In this document: in pieces, positions 44,600 to 56,660 of the stretch
How the letters are laid out: each line of letters opens with the position of its first letter
How positions within the stretch are numbered: the first letter of the stretch is position 1
Source of the DNA: Gari tellinella
Taxonomy: Eukaryota > Mollusca > Bivalvia > Cardiida > Psammobiidae
Assembly (NCBI GenBank): GCA_922989275.2
Contig: OV277862.1
Location: forward strand, 50,059,786-50,123,785
DNA: 64,000 nucleotides
Reading direction: 5' to 3'
The notes under the pieces: generated by a model
What the model saw: the letters and a program-made list of their open reading frames with translations, nothing else
What the model was told of the DNA's origin: nothing
Databases searched by the model: none
Program-made: the position numbers and the translations under genes

Positions 44600-45420
44600 A
44601 GGTTTACATGAGTGTCAAGCAGTTTGGGTCCTGATCGGATGCCACGCTTCATGACATCCGATCAGGATCCCAACTGTCTGAAACTATCTGAAATTATAAG
44701 TAATTTACAGAGCTCCAGATAAAGGTAATAGTCAAAACTTAAACTTTATTTCGGCATTGGGCCCTGTGGGATCATTGCTCGTTAGAATTGTCTCTTTGAG
44801 ACGATTCTGACAAGTAGTCGCATCATGGGATTTGGTGCTGAAGTGAGGAACAAAATGTTGAATTTGTCTAGTTTGCTTTATCTTGTCTGGAGCCCTGGAT
44901 TTATAGATTTGGCAGCTTGGGATTGAAAAAATTTGATTTCTGCAAGCATATATTGAGTAAAGGGAGACAATTCAAATGTTTAAGTAAACCTTTTTCAATT
45001 ACAGTTGTCTCTCTTATACCGGATATATGCATGATGCCACTTAATGTATTCTTTATCTATTACTTACACCATATGACTAAATACACATTTATTTGGTCTG
45101 AAGCATTAAAACCATGATTGTCCCTTGATCACCATGAATGAATTGAATGTATATCTAGCTACACCTCTCTCTCTCTCTATCACTCTCTCTCTTTCTCTGA
45201 CAGTCTTTCTCTTTCCTTCTTCTTTCCTTCTGTAGTCTTTTTCTTCAACAAAAAAGTTAAGTAATTTCGTCATATTTCATCTATATGCCATTGTTCATGT
45301 ACTGTATATTTACATTGTAGGGGGAGGGTCGGATCTAATGTTGTTATAACTTGTGACCCAACCCCAATTCCATGTATATTTGAGGGAATAAAAATATGTT
45401 TAAACTAAACCAAATAAAAT
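44600..45420 (+). mobile_element. LINE 3' region with inserted MITEs
   Basis: Contains a bare K1 core (44612-44688), a family S MITE (44709-44896), a CT-rich tract at about 45160-45245, and an end region (GGGAATAAAAATATGTTTAA) that looks like a LINE 3' terminus. The exact end is uncertain. Confidence 0.5.
44709..44896. repeat. MITE family S (GCTCCAGATAAGG ends)
   Basis: The ends AGAGCTCCAGATAAAGG and TTATCTTGTCTGGAGCCCTG flank a central hairpin (TAGAATTGTCTCTTTGAGAC). Second copy at 50397-50587. Confidence 0.7.
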
Positions 45421-46957
45421 GGTCCGTTCTGTTTTGTTCTAATAACACCACGCATACGCCCTTAGTATAAACCCAATAATTTGGAATAACTGTACGAGTT
45501 ATCGCTTCATCCCAAAAGTGTTGACGGACACACGGACGGATAGGTCGACAGAGAAAATACTATTCTTAAAGGCGTCCTGTATTTTAATATTCAGGGCCCT
45601 AGATTAAATGGAGAATATAATATCTAGAAGTTAACATAGAAGAATAGTAAAACTAATAAAATCGCTATCAAACTTTGCAAAATTATCAGTGACGATACGT
45701 TGGTTGTTAAACATCCTGTAACGATATGGTTTGTTTGTATGTCAAGATAAATACAGCAAGTTCATAATTGAACATAACCATGTTTAGACCGACAACACAA
45801 TGTTTTCTTTTTGTTGTCTTAAAATATTTTCTTAAAAAAAAGTCTCGTGAGGTTTTTACCCCTTCACCGCCATATTGGCGTCTGCTTCAATATTGTTGTC
45901 TTCAACATCCTTTTAAAGTTAGATTTAAGGTAGTAAAACTGACGTAATTTCAGAACAAGTGGCACAATTGTTTGCAAATGTGCTTTATGTCGTCATTGAG
46001 AGTGAAAGTGTTTATCGACATAAACTGGCCCTACTTTCAAAAGTGAAATACAGTGCTCCCTTTGTACAACAAAACCCAATAGGAGACACAGACTGTGTGT
46101 GTTGTTCGGAGGGAGTTGCTATAGGGAGAGAAAATAAAGACTTGACTAACATTCATAAACAACTTGCATCTAAGTACTAAATAAGTACTAAATTATTATA
46201 AACGCAGACAAGGTAAGTAACTCATGACAAAATGTATGTAGCATTTGACAGAATTAAGTATATTTACTCGTAAAACTATCTTAGCGGATCAGTGGATAAT
46301 TACTTAATACCCTCGTATACACTATTTAATTGGCTATCGCCTACCGATGAAACCGTAGAAACACGGATTTGTCCGCGCCTGTCCGTCCGTATACCCGCTT
46401 ATGAACCGGCTTATGAATAGTCTGTATTCTATACTATATGTTTAGAACTATTTAGATAGAATTCTCAGTAGAAACGGGTAACAAGAATTAGTGCATGATA
46501 ATCAAGTAATACAAACCCTGTTTAGCCCAGCCTAATTATATGTGCAAAACATTTGAATCCAAATCACATGTTAAAGCTATTCTTCATCTGATAAAGATAA
46601 CAAGAGAGTGCAGCGCAATCTAAAGCCATGACTCGATAATTTACAACACATCGCCCTATATGCAAACTTCGATGACTCTATATGCGACGTTCTGCAAATG
46701 CTAGTATTGTTAGTTATGAATGGATTCTCATTAGTAAGCGTTTTTAGTATGAAATATGACGAATGCTGTTGACAAGTGGTTATGTGTTGAGTAAATACAG
46801 AACACGTAACAAACAATGTAAAATGCTATTTGAAAAGCGTCGATCGATTTAACGTTACATGTGAACAGGCAGTGCTATTGTTTCATCTACAAAACATTAC
46901 CGATTAATGGGTTTCACACAAATTAGTATAGAACAAAAATCTGGAACATGTTTTATA
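45421..46957. other. Gene D 5' flank
   Basis: Includes a degraded Q MITE (about 45850-46015). About 46570-46957 aligns with 5440-5767 upstream of gene A. No coding gene. Confidence 0.5.
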
Positions 46958-47163
46958 TACAGTAAGTCACCTTATTACGACCACTAAATTGCTTTCATTA
47001 TTAGGAGTTTAAAGCAGGTGACTGCTTAAAGCAAGGTGACAGTAAAACAGAAAGCTCCTTAGGAGCTTTCTGTTTTACTCCCACCTTGCTTTAAGCTGTC
47101 ACCTGTCTTTTATACAACCAATTAGTCTTTTTTAGTGGTTGTAATAGAGAGGTTTTTACTGTA
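46958..47163. repeat. Family P MITE, upstream of gene D
   Basis: CAGTAAGTCACCTTATTACG and GTAATAGAGAGGTTTTTACT ends with a K2-type hairpin around CTCCTTAGGAG. Positional equivalent of 5768-5965. Confidence 0.78.
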
Positions 47164-47767
47164 TTGCTTCTAATTCTTTGGAGAATGAAGCAATGTTGAA
47201 ATAAACCGAAAACCGCTTTGGAACATCAAGACCTTGCAGGTGAATTTGTAATTACTGTTGCAAACTGCTTAAGTCATTCCAGATGAGATGCCGTGTTACT
47301 CTGCATCCCATTTTGATGCAAACTGTTTGACACTCTCATGGACATCTTCAAAAGAAAATACAGCTATATTCATTATATAGAATGGTGCAGACAACAATTT
47401 CTACAGATGATGACACATATTAGGTATTCCAATGGTAAAATAATAGACAAGTTACAAACGTCATTTGGCCATCTGAAAAGGGAACCCACTGGGCATCAAC
47501 TTGAATGCAACCATTCAGTCAGTTTCATTTACTCCTAACACTGTCTTCAAGTCAAACCATTAAATAGAAGATAGTATTTTTGGAGTTTAAATTGAAATGC
47601 ACGCGTGTTGATAAGTTAACTCCTAATGATTTCAGGACAACAAGATATTGAAAAATCAAGGACAATTTTTCATCTTGAAAGATAGACTTCCATATAAAAA
47701 GTAGAATCTCGTGTTGAAATATCATGTAAACCGTATCAAGTCGAACCTCACAACATCTGAAACAATC

Positions 47768-48137
47768 ATGATTATTTCAATATTTTATTTTGCTGCGGTT
47801 TATATAAGATTTTCTTTCTCAACTATTCCATCAGCTGATATAAAGAAGTTATACAAGGATTTACTCAGCGACTATGATACACATATTCGACCTGTGAGGG
47901 ACCAGAATGAAACAGTGAACGTTTACGTAAACATGGCACCTTATTATATACAAGAGGTGGATACAGCACTTCAAAAATATACCTTCTCAACACACTTCAC
48001 GTTTAGCTGGACAGACGAGTTTTTACGTTGGAATATTTCAGAAAGTCATGGCATAGATGTTTTACAGTTTAAAAGGAAGGAGATCTGGCACCCGTCGTTT
48101 GCCATCACTGTATCGTACAATGGAAATTTAATTATAG
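47768..48137 (+). CDS. Gene D exon 1
   Basis: 123 codons plus one base; donor ATTATAG|GTAAGT, phase 1. Confidence 0.86.
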
Positions 48138-51100
48138 GTAAGTCCTTCCTTTAACCCATTACCACATAAATACGCCTTTTTACGCCTTTAATTTATTCTT
48201 ACACCGAAGGGAAGCAGTTCCAATTTATGCAGTTATGAATGTGCATTATAAGAAATTAATTCCATATCCTAGCAGATGGTAGCTTAAAGCTGGCATAAAG
48301 CATTCTGCTTTACTTTTAACCTGCTTTAAGTTGTCTCTTATCTTCTATACTAGAAGCAGATTATGGAGTAATTGGTTTACCCTATCACCACCAGGATGTC
48401 ATCTTCTTCAAACACCTGTCGTCTGCTTTATTTCTTCAATTTAAGTTATAGATAAATTGACCGAAGTAACATCGGAATGAGTGTCTAACAGTTTGGATCA
48501 TTATCCGTAGCCGCGTTACTCTGTGTCTTATTACGGTGGAGAATCTGTTATTCTTTCCCAATAAACGCGTTTACGCTAAAACTATTATTTGCAGTGCAAA
48601 CAGTTTGGAGCCAGATCAGACGCCGGGTAACCCGGCGTCTGATCAGGCTCCAAACTGTTTGCCACCAAGATAAATAAGAATTAATCAGAATTGTCCAAAA
48701 GTTGTTCTTTTCTACGTTTTAGTGCTTTGCGTTTGCGTACGTTTGCGTTTAAACGGGAAAGAATAACAGATTCTCCACTGTATGATCCAAAGTGTTTGCA
48801 AATAATCCCTGTACTCCCTGTCACGTGCCCATGAAAGAATGAATACCGGTAACTTCAATTCTAATTTTATGAATAAAATTGGACAACCGAGTAAAGTTAT
48901 TTCAGATAAAGTAAAGTTTCAGATTACAGAATGGTCGTAATAAAGAGGTTTGACAGTAATTGAATTATCCCGACATAAATGTCATATATTCTTCTTTTGT
49001 TTTTATATCAAAGGGAATGAAGACGAAACCGTAGACGTTTCAAACACTGGCAGAGTGTCGTGGTTGACTACGGGCGCGTTATCACTGATCTTTGATGTTG
49101 ACATTCGTTTCTATCCATTTGATACACAGGTAAAGTATGGGCCAACATTACTTTGATTTAAGATGAATAAACAATATACCCCTTTCCCACCATAGTTTGT
49201 TTTCAGTAATAACTCTTTCATTGCCAAGTTTTATCTTCTGCTTTAACACTCATACCGCCAATATATCGTCTGCATTGGTAGTGTCGTCTGCAATATTTTT
49301 AAAGTCAGCTTTAGTGCTGTTTTGACTGAAGAAATGTCGATACGAGTGTCAAACAGTTTGGATCCTTAGGCGTCAAGCGGCGTCTGATCAGGATCCAAAC
49401 TGTTGGCACAGTCGCCTTTTGGCGCCGTTGACAGTGAAAGAGTTAAAGACAGATGGTTGCTAAAAGCTGAAAATAAAGCAGAATACGCCTTAAAGAACAT
49501 GCTGCTTTACTTTGACCCTGCTTATCAATCTGATAGATTATAGGAACTACATGTTTTTATTATAGTGTATATTCATGGCAGTATAAAGTTGACATATTTT
49601 CCATAACGGAGGAATGAAATAAAGGTGTAAAAATCCGTATCTATTGTGTATTTGGATACACGGTATAAAATGGTAATTTGACTTATTAATTTTACTGTGT
49701 AACCCTTTTCCTGACATATTATTAAAAAGTGTTAATTGAGAATTAGCTAGAAGTTTCATTCATCACGAACCGCGTAACGCTGTGCAAAGGTAATTACGAG
49801 TTCGCCGTTAGTATGCAAACATATATAAATGTTGTTTAATAACGTTTATAGAAGAGACTTGTTGCAGACTGAAAAAACACGTATGTGATTAAAGAAGTTT
49901 TACATACTGTGGACAAATTTGGTATTACTGTTGCAAACAGTTTTGATCAAGATTAAACACCGAGTGGATCCAAACAGTTCGATACTCTGATGATGATATT
50001 TTATCAGAAAAAATACAGATAAAACAGTTTTAACCTTTTCGGTGGTGAAGTCGCATTAAGTCGACTTTGCAAACCATTTTGATCCTGACCAGACGCCGCG
50101 TTACGTGGCGTCTGATCAGGATCTAAACTGTTTGACACTCGTATCGATATTTATTTAGTCATACTACCTTAAATCTTACTTTAAAAAGATATTGCAAACA
50201 AAAATATCGAAGCAAAACGACACTAAAGCAATGCAGGGGTAAAACAAACCTCACCATTACTTTGGCGCTGAAAGGTTATAAGTTTTGGCAACAAAAATAC
50301 AGACGTCAATTACATAGCGTGTAGAACGTCAAAATTGATAGGTTTGAATTACAGTCGAACTCGAAAATTTGAACTCGTGTTTGTTCGAACATACAGGGCT
50401 CCAGATAAGGGGAGTATATCAAAAACTAAAATGTTTATTTCTACATTAAACCCTATGGTGTCACGACTCATTAGAATCGTCTCATCGAGACGATTCAAAT
50501 GAGTAGTAACATCATAGGATTTAGTTTTGAAATAAGTGAGAACATGTTGGATTTGTTCAGTTTACTCCCTCTTATCTGGATCCCTGACATACCGATATTT
50601 CAAAGTTAAAACGTGGCTTAGCGGGTATGTTCTACTCAAGCGAGATCGACTTATTGAAATTTAACTTATGAAACACTGGTACGATCGATTCTTATTTCAT
50701 TTCAGGAGTGTACACTTGATCTTTACATGATAGATGTATCATCAAGGGAAGTATTAAATGTATTTGAAATAGTTGATGATGACTATATAATCAAGACCCT
50801 ACCTGAGTGGAATTTACTGGATTCTAGAGCGGCCATGGTATATAACAATCATGCCAACTACTTACGGTACAAGTTTCTGTTGCGTCGAAGACCTACTTTC
50901 ATCATATACACAACCATTGGACCGCTTATTATCTTGGCGTTTTTAAATTCAATTGTGTTTCTTGTTCCGATTGAAAGTGGTGAAAAGGGTTCGATAGCAA
51001 TGACGTTTCTGTTGTCCTTCTGTGTGTATATCAGCTCAATGAGTGCGCAGTTACCACAGAACTCGGACCAAAGCTATCTCCTGGTTTTTATGACAATATT

Positions 51101-51428
51101 GGAAGCAAACAGCGCCATTGCTTTGCTTTACACAATGTTACAATCAATGGTTAAAGAACGTGGGTATTCACTAAATTATGTCTTTGGTAAGAGAAACAGC
51201 TGTGTACGTTTTAAGAGAAAAGCTGTAGATATCGAACATTATGAACAGAACCAGGCTGGTCACATAACAAAGGAGGATTGTCATTCTGTTGAGAATACGA
51301 ACAGTCAAGCCAACATGTATCGGGTTACCGATGCTGTTATGTTCTGCATGTCATTGATGATGATTGTGGTTACGATCGCCGTGTTTGCAGGCAAAGTAAT
51401 GTCAAGCTTACGAAACGCATTAGCTTAG
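47768..51428 (+). CDS. nAChR-like Cys-loop ion channel subunit, gene D
   Basis: Spliced from 47768-48137, 49014-49129 and 50706-51428 (402 residues). Recent paralogue of gene A, with colinear flanks. Signal peptide MIISIFYFAAVYIRFSFS; start at 47768 rather than the in-frame ATG at 47711 for that reason. Extracellular blocks LYKDLLSDYDTHIRPV and FSWTDEFLRWN are identical to A. Like A it has Phe150 in place of the first Cys of the Cys-loop (DVDIRFYPFDTQEC follows), so the disulfide cannot form. M1-M4 are intact, GEK precedes M2 and Leu 9' is kept. The cytoplasmic loop is a few residues shorter than in A. Ligand unknown. A cation channel subunit by family; possibly an obligate partner in heteromers. 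Confidence 0.86.
48149..48386. repeat. Family R MITE, degraded
   Basis: Ends TTTAACCCATTACCACATAA and TTATGGAGTAATTGGTTTAC; shortened K2 hairpin. In gene D intron 1 and absent from gene A intron 1, so it entered after the A/D split or was lost from A. Confidence 0.55.
48531..48782. repeat. Complete family T MITE
   Basis: Near-perfect ends (GGTGGAGAATCTGTTATTCT and inverse) with a full K1 core (about 48597-48662) that is almost a perfect palindrome. Gene D intron 1. Confidence 0.8.
49014..49129 (+). CDS. Gene D exon 2
   Basis: 116 nt; acceptor CAAAG|GGAATG, donor ACACAG|GTAAAG. Encodes GNEDETVDVSNTGRVSW to FYPFDTQ, with TTT (Phe) at the lost Cys codon. Confidence 0.86.
49208..49720. repeat. 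Q MITE followed by degraded R MITE
   Basis: 49208-49445 has Q ends (AACTCTTTCATTGCC and GACAGTGAAAGAGTTAA) and a K1 core. 49446-49720 holds a K2-like hairpin (AAGCAGAATACGCCTTAAAG) and an R-type right part. Both in gene D intron 2. Confidence 0.6.
50397..50587. repeat. MITE family S
   Basis: GGCTCCAGATAAGGGGAG and CCCTCTTATCTGGATCCCTG ends; central palindrome AGAATCGTCTCATCGAGACG. Matches 44709-44896. Confidence 0.72.
50706..51428 (+). CDS. Gene D exon 3
   Basis: Acceptor TTTCAG|GAGTGT, phase 0. Encodes ECTLDLYMIDVSSRE through M4 to LRNALA. Confidence 0.86.
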   Translation, partial: ECTLDLYMIDVSSREVLNVFEIVDDDYIIKTLPEWNLLDSRAAMVYNNHANYLRYKFLLRRRPTFIIYTTIGPLIILAFLNSIVFLVPIESGEKGSIAMTFLLSFCVYISSMSAQLPQNSDQSYLLVFMTILEANSAIALLYTMLQSMVKERGYSLNYVFGKRNSCVRFKRKAVDIEHYEQNQAGHITKEDCHSVENTNSQANMYRVTDAVMFCMSLMMIVVTIAVFAGKVMSSLRNALA

Positions 51429-52646
51429 GGGTTGTTTTTAAGAAGAGCATTCTATTTGATTCCAGTAAAACAATCATAAGCTACGTAAATAGCAGCCTAA
51501 GAACTTAGGTTAATGTTGTGTGGAGTATATCAAGTTCATTGCAAATGAAACTATTCCTCTGTGCATAAACTTTAAGCTACTCCATCGACAATAGAGGATC
51601 TAACATGATACAAACCGAACACCTTTTTATAAGTATATAATATATTATATATTCAAAATTATATTTTGTTTGTCCCCAAGTATGGATATATAAATTATAT
51701 TTATCAACTGCGGCGTCGATGCTCAATGATTGATGCAAGAATAATAAATTGTGTCCAAATTCAGCTTTATACAGAATGTGAATTGCATCGTATTTAGCTT
51801 TTTAATATTCATTGAACCGACAAGTGATCAGAAAAAATCCTATGTAAATCAGTAGTTTAGTCTAAGGCAACAGCGACTTTAACTTTCAGTGTTTTAATGC
51901 TCCAGACAGTTCGGGTAGTTATAAATGCCATAAACTTTTGATCTGATCTGCAAAGTACAACGTTAAACAGCGTTTCCTCTCTACAACGACACCTAATGTG
52001 AGACGGAAATTGTTTGTATTGTTCGGATTGAATCGTTATAGGGAAGGAAACAGGCTTACATTTGCAAACAGATTGAATCTAGATCAAACGCCGCGTAACG
52101 CGGCGTCTAATCTTGATTCAAGCTGTATATCACTCGTTGTTAAGTTCTGTTACACTGCTCATTAAGTAACTTCGAGATAAACAGCAGACGACAATTTTAA
52201 GCAGACGACATTGCGGCCGTTAATAGGTTGAATATAATTGTCTAGTTTCGGGAACTGCGACAAGGGTCGTTGTTGGGATGGCCGTTGTAGGGAGGGAGCA
52301 CTGAACACTTCTAAACACGGACGGACGTGACAATGTGATTGTCATTGTAACACGCAATGAGTCTTGTTTTAGAGCAGCTGTAGTACCCGGACTTGAAGTA
52401 TATGTAAACATTATTCATCACTAAGTCTTATATGATTGTATACCGGTATCATATATTAAATGACCCATAGACATTTCATTATCGCAAAAACAAAAGGGTT
52501 TATTGCGCATAGCTTCATCGGAGAATTATTAGATGACCTTTATATTAAAATCGTCTTAAACAACGATGGTATAAGACACTGGCACCAGAGACTTATTATG
52601 TGTATGTGTTAGTGCTGCAAACGGGAGACACTATCTCACTTATTAA
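51429..52646. other. Gene D 3' flank
   Basis: First part aligns with the gene A 3' flank. A Q-type core (ATTGAATCTAGATCAAACGC and inverse) lies at about 52057-52130. No gene seen. Confidence 0.5.
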
Positions 52647-54059
52647 GGGGGTCAACTGGTCCTGGCCTGTAAACATAGGTTTTTATATACCAAAATGTTC
52701 GTCTAAACATGTAGCTATTGGATCCGGTTGATGCAGTTGGCAAAGCTGATGGACAACATCGCAATTCAAGATGGCGTCCAAGATGGCCGCCGGTAATACT
52801 GAAAATCCCTTACGTCTTAGTTGTGGGTGCAATTTTCGAAACAATCAATTAAATTTGCCTCAAATTTATTCAAAACATATCAAATATGTATTTGGAACAA
52901 AGAATTTATAAATATTGGCATTCAAAAGCAAGAAAACTTTCAATATTGCACCGAAAAAAGCCTATTTTGCGTTGTTTTCTCATGATTATGAAACTTTAAC
53001 TAATGAAGAACTACAGATATTTTGTTAATGGCACTGGTTTCTTTATACTAAAATGTATGTCGAAGTCTGTAAATAATGGAACCAGTTGCTGCATTTAACA
53101 AAAGTTTGGTAAAGTAGGCCATTCATGATTTTTTCCAAAATGGCGCCAATTAGATATATACTTCATATATAAGTGGACATTTTCATATATAGTAAAACCT
53201 GATAGCTCGTTCCTTCAATTTTTGATAGAAATGGTTCACTTGGTGAAGCAAGCAAGAAATTTGGCACAAATACTCTTAAGGGTTTCTAGTTTTCAAAAAT
53301 GTCATTAGCTACCTATAAAATTTAATATAGCGGCCATTTTTCAAGATGGCTGCCGTGTGAAGTCAAAATATGTACAAAATGTCAGATTTTTATGTGACAT
53401 TTATTGTTAAAGGTGTAATTCAACATTTCAAGTACACAGTATTCCTTATATCCTTGAATCATATTTAAAAAACGTACATTATTGCACTGAAACACTTTTT
53501 ATTGAAAATTGCAGAGATTTTATGATCTTGAAAAATATTTATCGCTTAAAGCAGGGTGAAAGTAAAGCAGAATGTGATTTGCATTGATCTATAGGTTTGG
53601 TGGTATGCATTCGAGAATTCTCATTTTTCACTGCTCAAATGATGATGAAGAATGCATAAAACATGCATTTATTCAGATACAAACATCTGAAATGACCTTA
53701 AAGTGTCCCAAAGTCAAGAAATAAATTTGCTGTATACTCAAACAACTACAAATAACCTTATTACCAAAAGAATTCCCCCTTTCAGAACCGAATGCAGAAT
53801 TACTTCAAATAATACCAACTTTATCTTTCTTGTCACAAATTGTTAGTAATAACAGAAATGTAAGTCTTTATTGATAAGATGTTAACAGCTCATGTTTAAA
53901 AAGAGTGACTGTCAACGTAGACCCAGGGCATACTGGTGACGTCACTGCTGTGAAACTTAGAATGGGGGATCCAGTGTCAACTAATTTTTGGTGTTCAATT
54001 ATTGTAGTATACAAGTAAGTGTCCCAAATGTTATATAATCATCATCATCCAGTTTAGTT

Positions 54060-54745
54060 TAACCAGGCGATTGATTAGTCCTTCTAACGAGGCCTGGCTG
54101 TCCAGTCTGGAACGAAGTCTTCGCCGTCACGTTTTACAAGGTCATCGCAAGATAGCTTTGGTCTGCCTGGACTCCGCTATGTTGTGATGTTCAGGCATCT
54201 AATTTGAGAGATCCAACTAGAGTTTCTCTCTACATGGCCAAGCCGTTTTAGCCTAAATGGTTGGAGAGTCTCCGCAATGCCTCATTTGTTCAGCTGAGAT
54301 AACATAGAGTTAAAAGGGACATCTTTTGCTGGCTTGACTAGGCAGATCCATTGTATCATGGCTTTGTCATTTCGCAGCATACGTCTGAGTATATTTGCTG
54401 ATACAGCCCATGTCTCAGATCCATAGAGCATAACACTCCTTACATAGGCTGAGTACACTCGACCACTGGTTGCTGATGGCAGAAACTTGCTTATCAATAT
54501 GGGGAGGAGCTCTCTGGTCTTACTTTTTCCAGGCCGACTTACAGCGTGTTATTACTGCAAGCTCACATCCTCCTCTAGACCACATATTGTCCCCAAAGTA
54601 GCAAAAGTCTGGTACGACATTGAGATTTTCATTCCAGCCTCTACCTCTGTCATAGGCCTACCCTCTGTTGGTCTGCCTGAACCCTCTAAGCATGGACATC
54701 TCAAGTCAATGCTAAAACACAAGTGCTCCTTTTGATGGCAGTTCA
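54060..54745 (-). mobile_element. LINE C-terminal remnant
   Basis: Minus strand reads SGRVYSAYVRSVMLYGSETW, then LRRMLRNDKAMIQWIC and FNSMLSQLN (54497-54282), with FRLKRLGHV and PGRPKL in continuing frames. An upstream piece (VEAGMKISMSYQTFATLG, 54650-54560) is in another frame. These are standard landmarks of the LINE region after the RT domain. Dead copy inserted inside long-TIR element 2. Confidence 0.72.
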
Positions 54746-55254
54746 ATGATGTGTATACATGCTAGATCATGGAGTTGACGTGAAATAGCGATCGCAATCT
54801 GGAGTTTGTAAAACAGATTCCGCAATGACAAGGCTCCTGCAAAACAACTGCCATTCTAAGCACAGAGAAGGAGCTTCAGACATTATAAAGAACGCGAGAT
54901 TCCATTTTCATTTTTTATCGGAACGTCTGTTTATTTGAAGACTGTAAGGAGAGCGCTTGTAGAATTGCTACATGAGAATGTACTTTTTATTAATTCCGTA
55001 CAACAGAGTCCTCGAAATCTCAGCCCAATAGAGCGATGCTGTAATCAGAAGATATGCAAATGAAGGAATCATCTGTACATTTGCTCTAAGAAATAGGGAT
55101 ATAATCACCAAAGCAGCAATCATATATACCATAATCCAACAGCTACAACAGCAAGCACATAGTTTCATGGAACAAGTATATCACTTTTCCAGTACTCAAC
55201 TGCTGACAATGAAGAGGAAAGTGAGAACCGCTTACAATAAGAGATAACAAAGTC

Positions 55255-56660
55255 ATGCCAGTGCCTGAGCTTCCAGATTCCTTCACAAATGTAACATCTG
55301 CAGTCATCAAAGGCAAAACTGAACCTCCCAAGATACAAAAATGTATACGTTCCTATTAACCTTGATGGTAAGCGTGCACAATTACAGCTAAACAGCTAGT
55401 TCGAATGGCTAGAAAGTGTATGGATTACTCAAATGCTGTCCGAAGATATGAATCTCACGAGGTCAGCATTTCACACTGAGTCGAAAAGGGGTATTGCATT
55501 TGAAGTAAGTATTACCTCACTGCTACCTCTGATACGGAACGCAGTTCACTTAGTGGCTACCGTACGTCATGTTATGGATACGGTTAGGGATACGGTCGCA
55601 TACCTGAATCCTGCTCAAACACTGTCCTCACCGCAGATCAGCCAATATATACTATAGCAAAACAAATTCAATGGAACTGGCCCAAAGAGTACGGAGATGA
55701 CAAGTGTGTCATCATGTTTGGCAGCCTGCATATAGGGATGGCTGTGCTGAAATCCATTGGATCGTTTCTCCATTCAAACGAATGGACAGGAGCCCTCGCA
55801 GAGGAAGAGGTACCATCCTCAGGAACGGCATAGTCGTTTTTGACTGCCTTTGATAAAAACCAGCAAAACTCGCCAAGTTACAGCATTTCTTGCCCTGTAC
55901 AAAACTCTGAAGGATCCATACGATTCATATTGAATTGGATGTGAAGGAGAAAACAAGCCATCTCTTGACTTTGAACCTTAGTGCAACAAACGGATAAAAG
56001 AAAGTCCACAGTTCAACTACTGGTTCATTGTGTTGTTAATGAAACTGACTATTATGTCAGTAATAATGTCGTTACGGGCTAATTTCAACTTTTACCATTA
56101 GTATCATTGATACCTTTCTCAAACAACAACGTCAACTATGCATGCTGGCTACCGATGCATCTGAATGACATGCTTACCTTAGGTGCGGCGCATCCTAACG
56201 TGTACCAGGCATTTCAGGACGGGAAATTTGTTGGGTTTAAATCGAAGTGAATTTTCTCTGCAATGGCAGTTGACCAGGCCCATGAGCAGACTAATGCTAC
56301 AATCAAAGGAGAAAGAGGGGTTGTAGGTGTGACAAAATACCCTTCTGCGTTAATAAGATGGATGGTAGCGGGACCCGAAGTTTCACGCAGCACTTCATGA
56401 AGATATCAAACGGGCTGCTTACCAAGCAGGGTGCATATGGGGACAATGTTTAGAACCGTAAATTGAAACTGCAAGCCCTGCCTATTGGGAATGGACAATG
56501 CAAAGCAACATGTGGATGGTTTACTGGACCTCAATGGCACCAATAGCAGAGATATGCAAACAGCTTACAAAGTGCGGGTGCAAGAAGGAATGCATTGGAT
56601 ACTGCAAGTGCTACAAAAATGCACTTGTCTGTACCAAACTGTGCAGTTCCAGAGTGAAAA
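55255..56660 (+). pseudogene. DQAHEQ/Cys-rich family gene in long-TIR element 2
   Basis: Joined only by eye across stops and shifts: LPDSFTNVTSAVIKGKTEPP (about 55270-55330), ITSLLPLIRNAVHLVATVRH (55513-55575), QWNWPKEYGDDKCVIMFGSL (55669-55728), EWTGALAEEEVPSSGTA, NVNYACWLPMHLNDMLTLGA, AMAVDQAHEQTNATIKGERG (56260-56320), YPSALIRWMVAGPEVSR. The tail is rich in cysteine: CGCKKECIGYCKCYKNALVC then TKLC (56567-56640), like a CXC (tesmin-type) zinc-binding block. I know such proteins only as uncharacterised repetitive genes of invertebrates and fish. The same blocks recur at 26460-26950. It could be the element's transposase or a passenger; no catalytic triad was identified. Confidence 0.6.
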
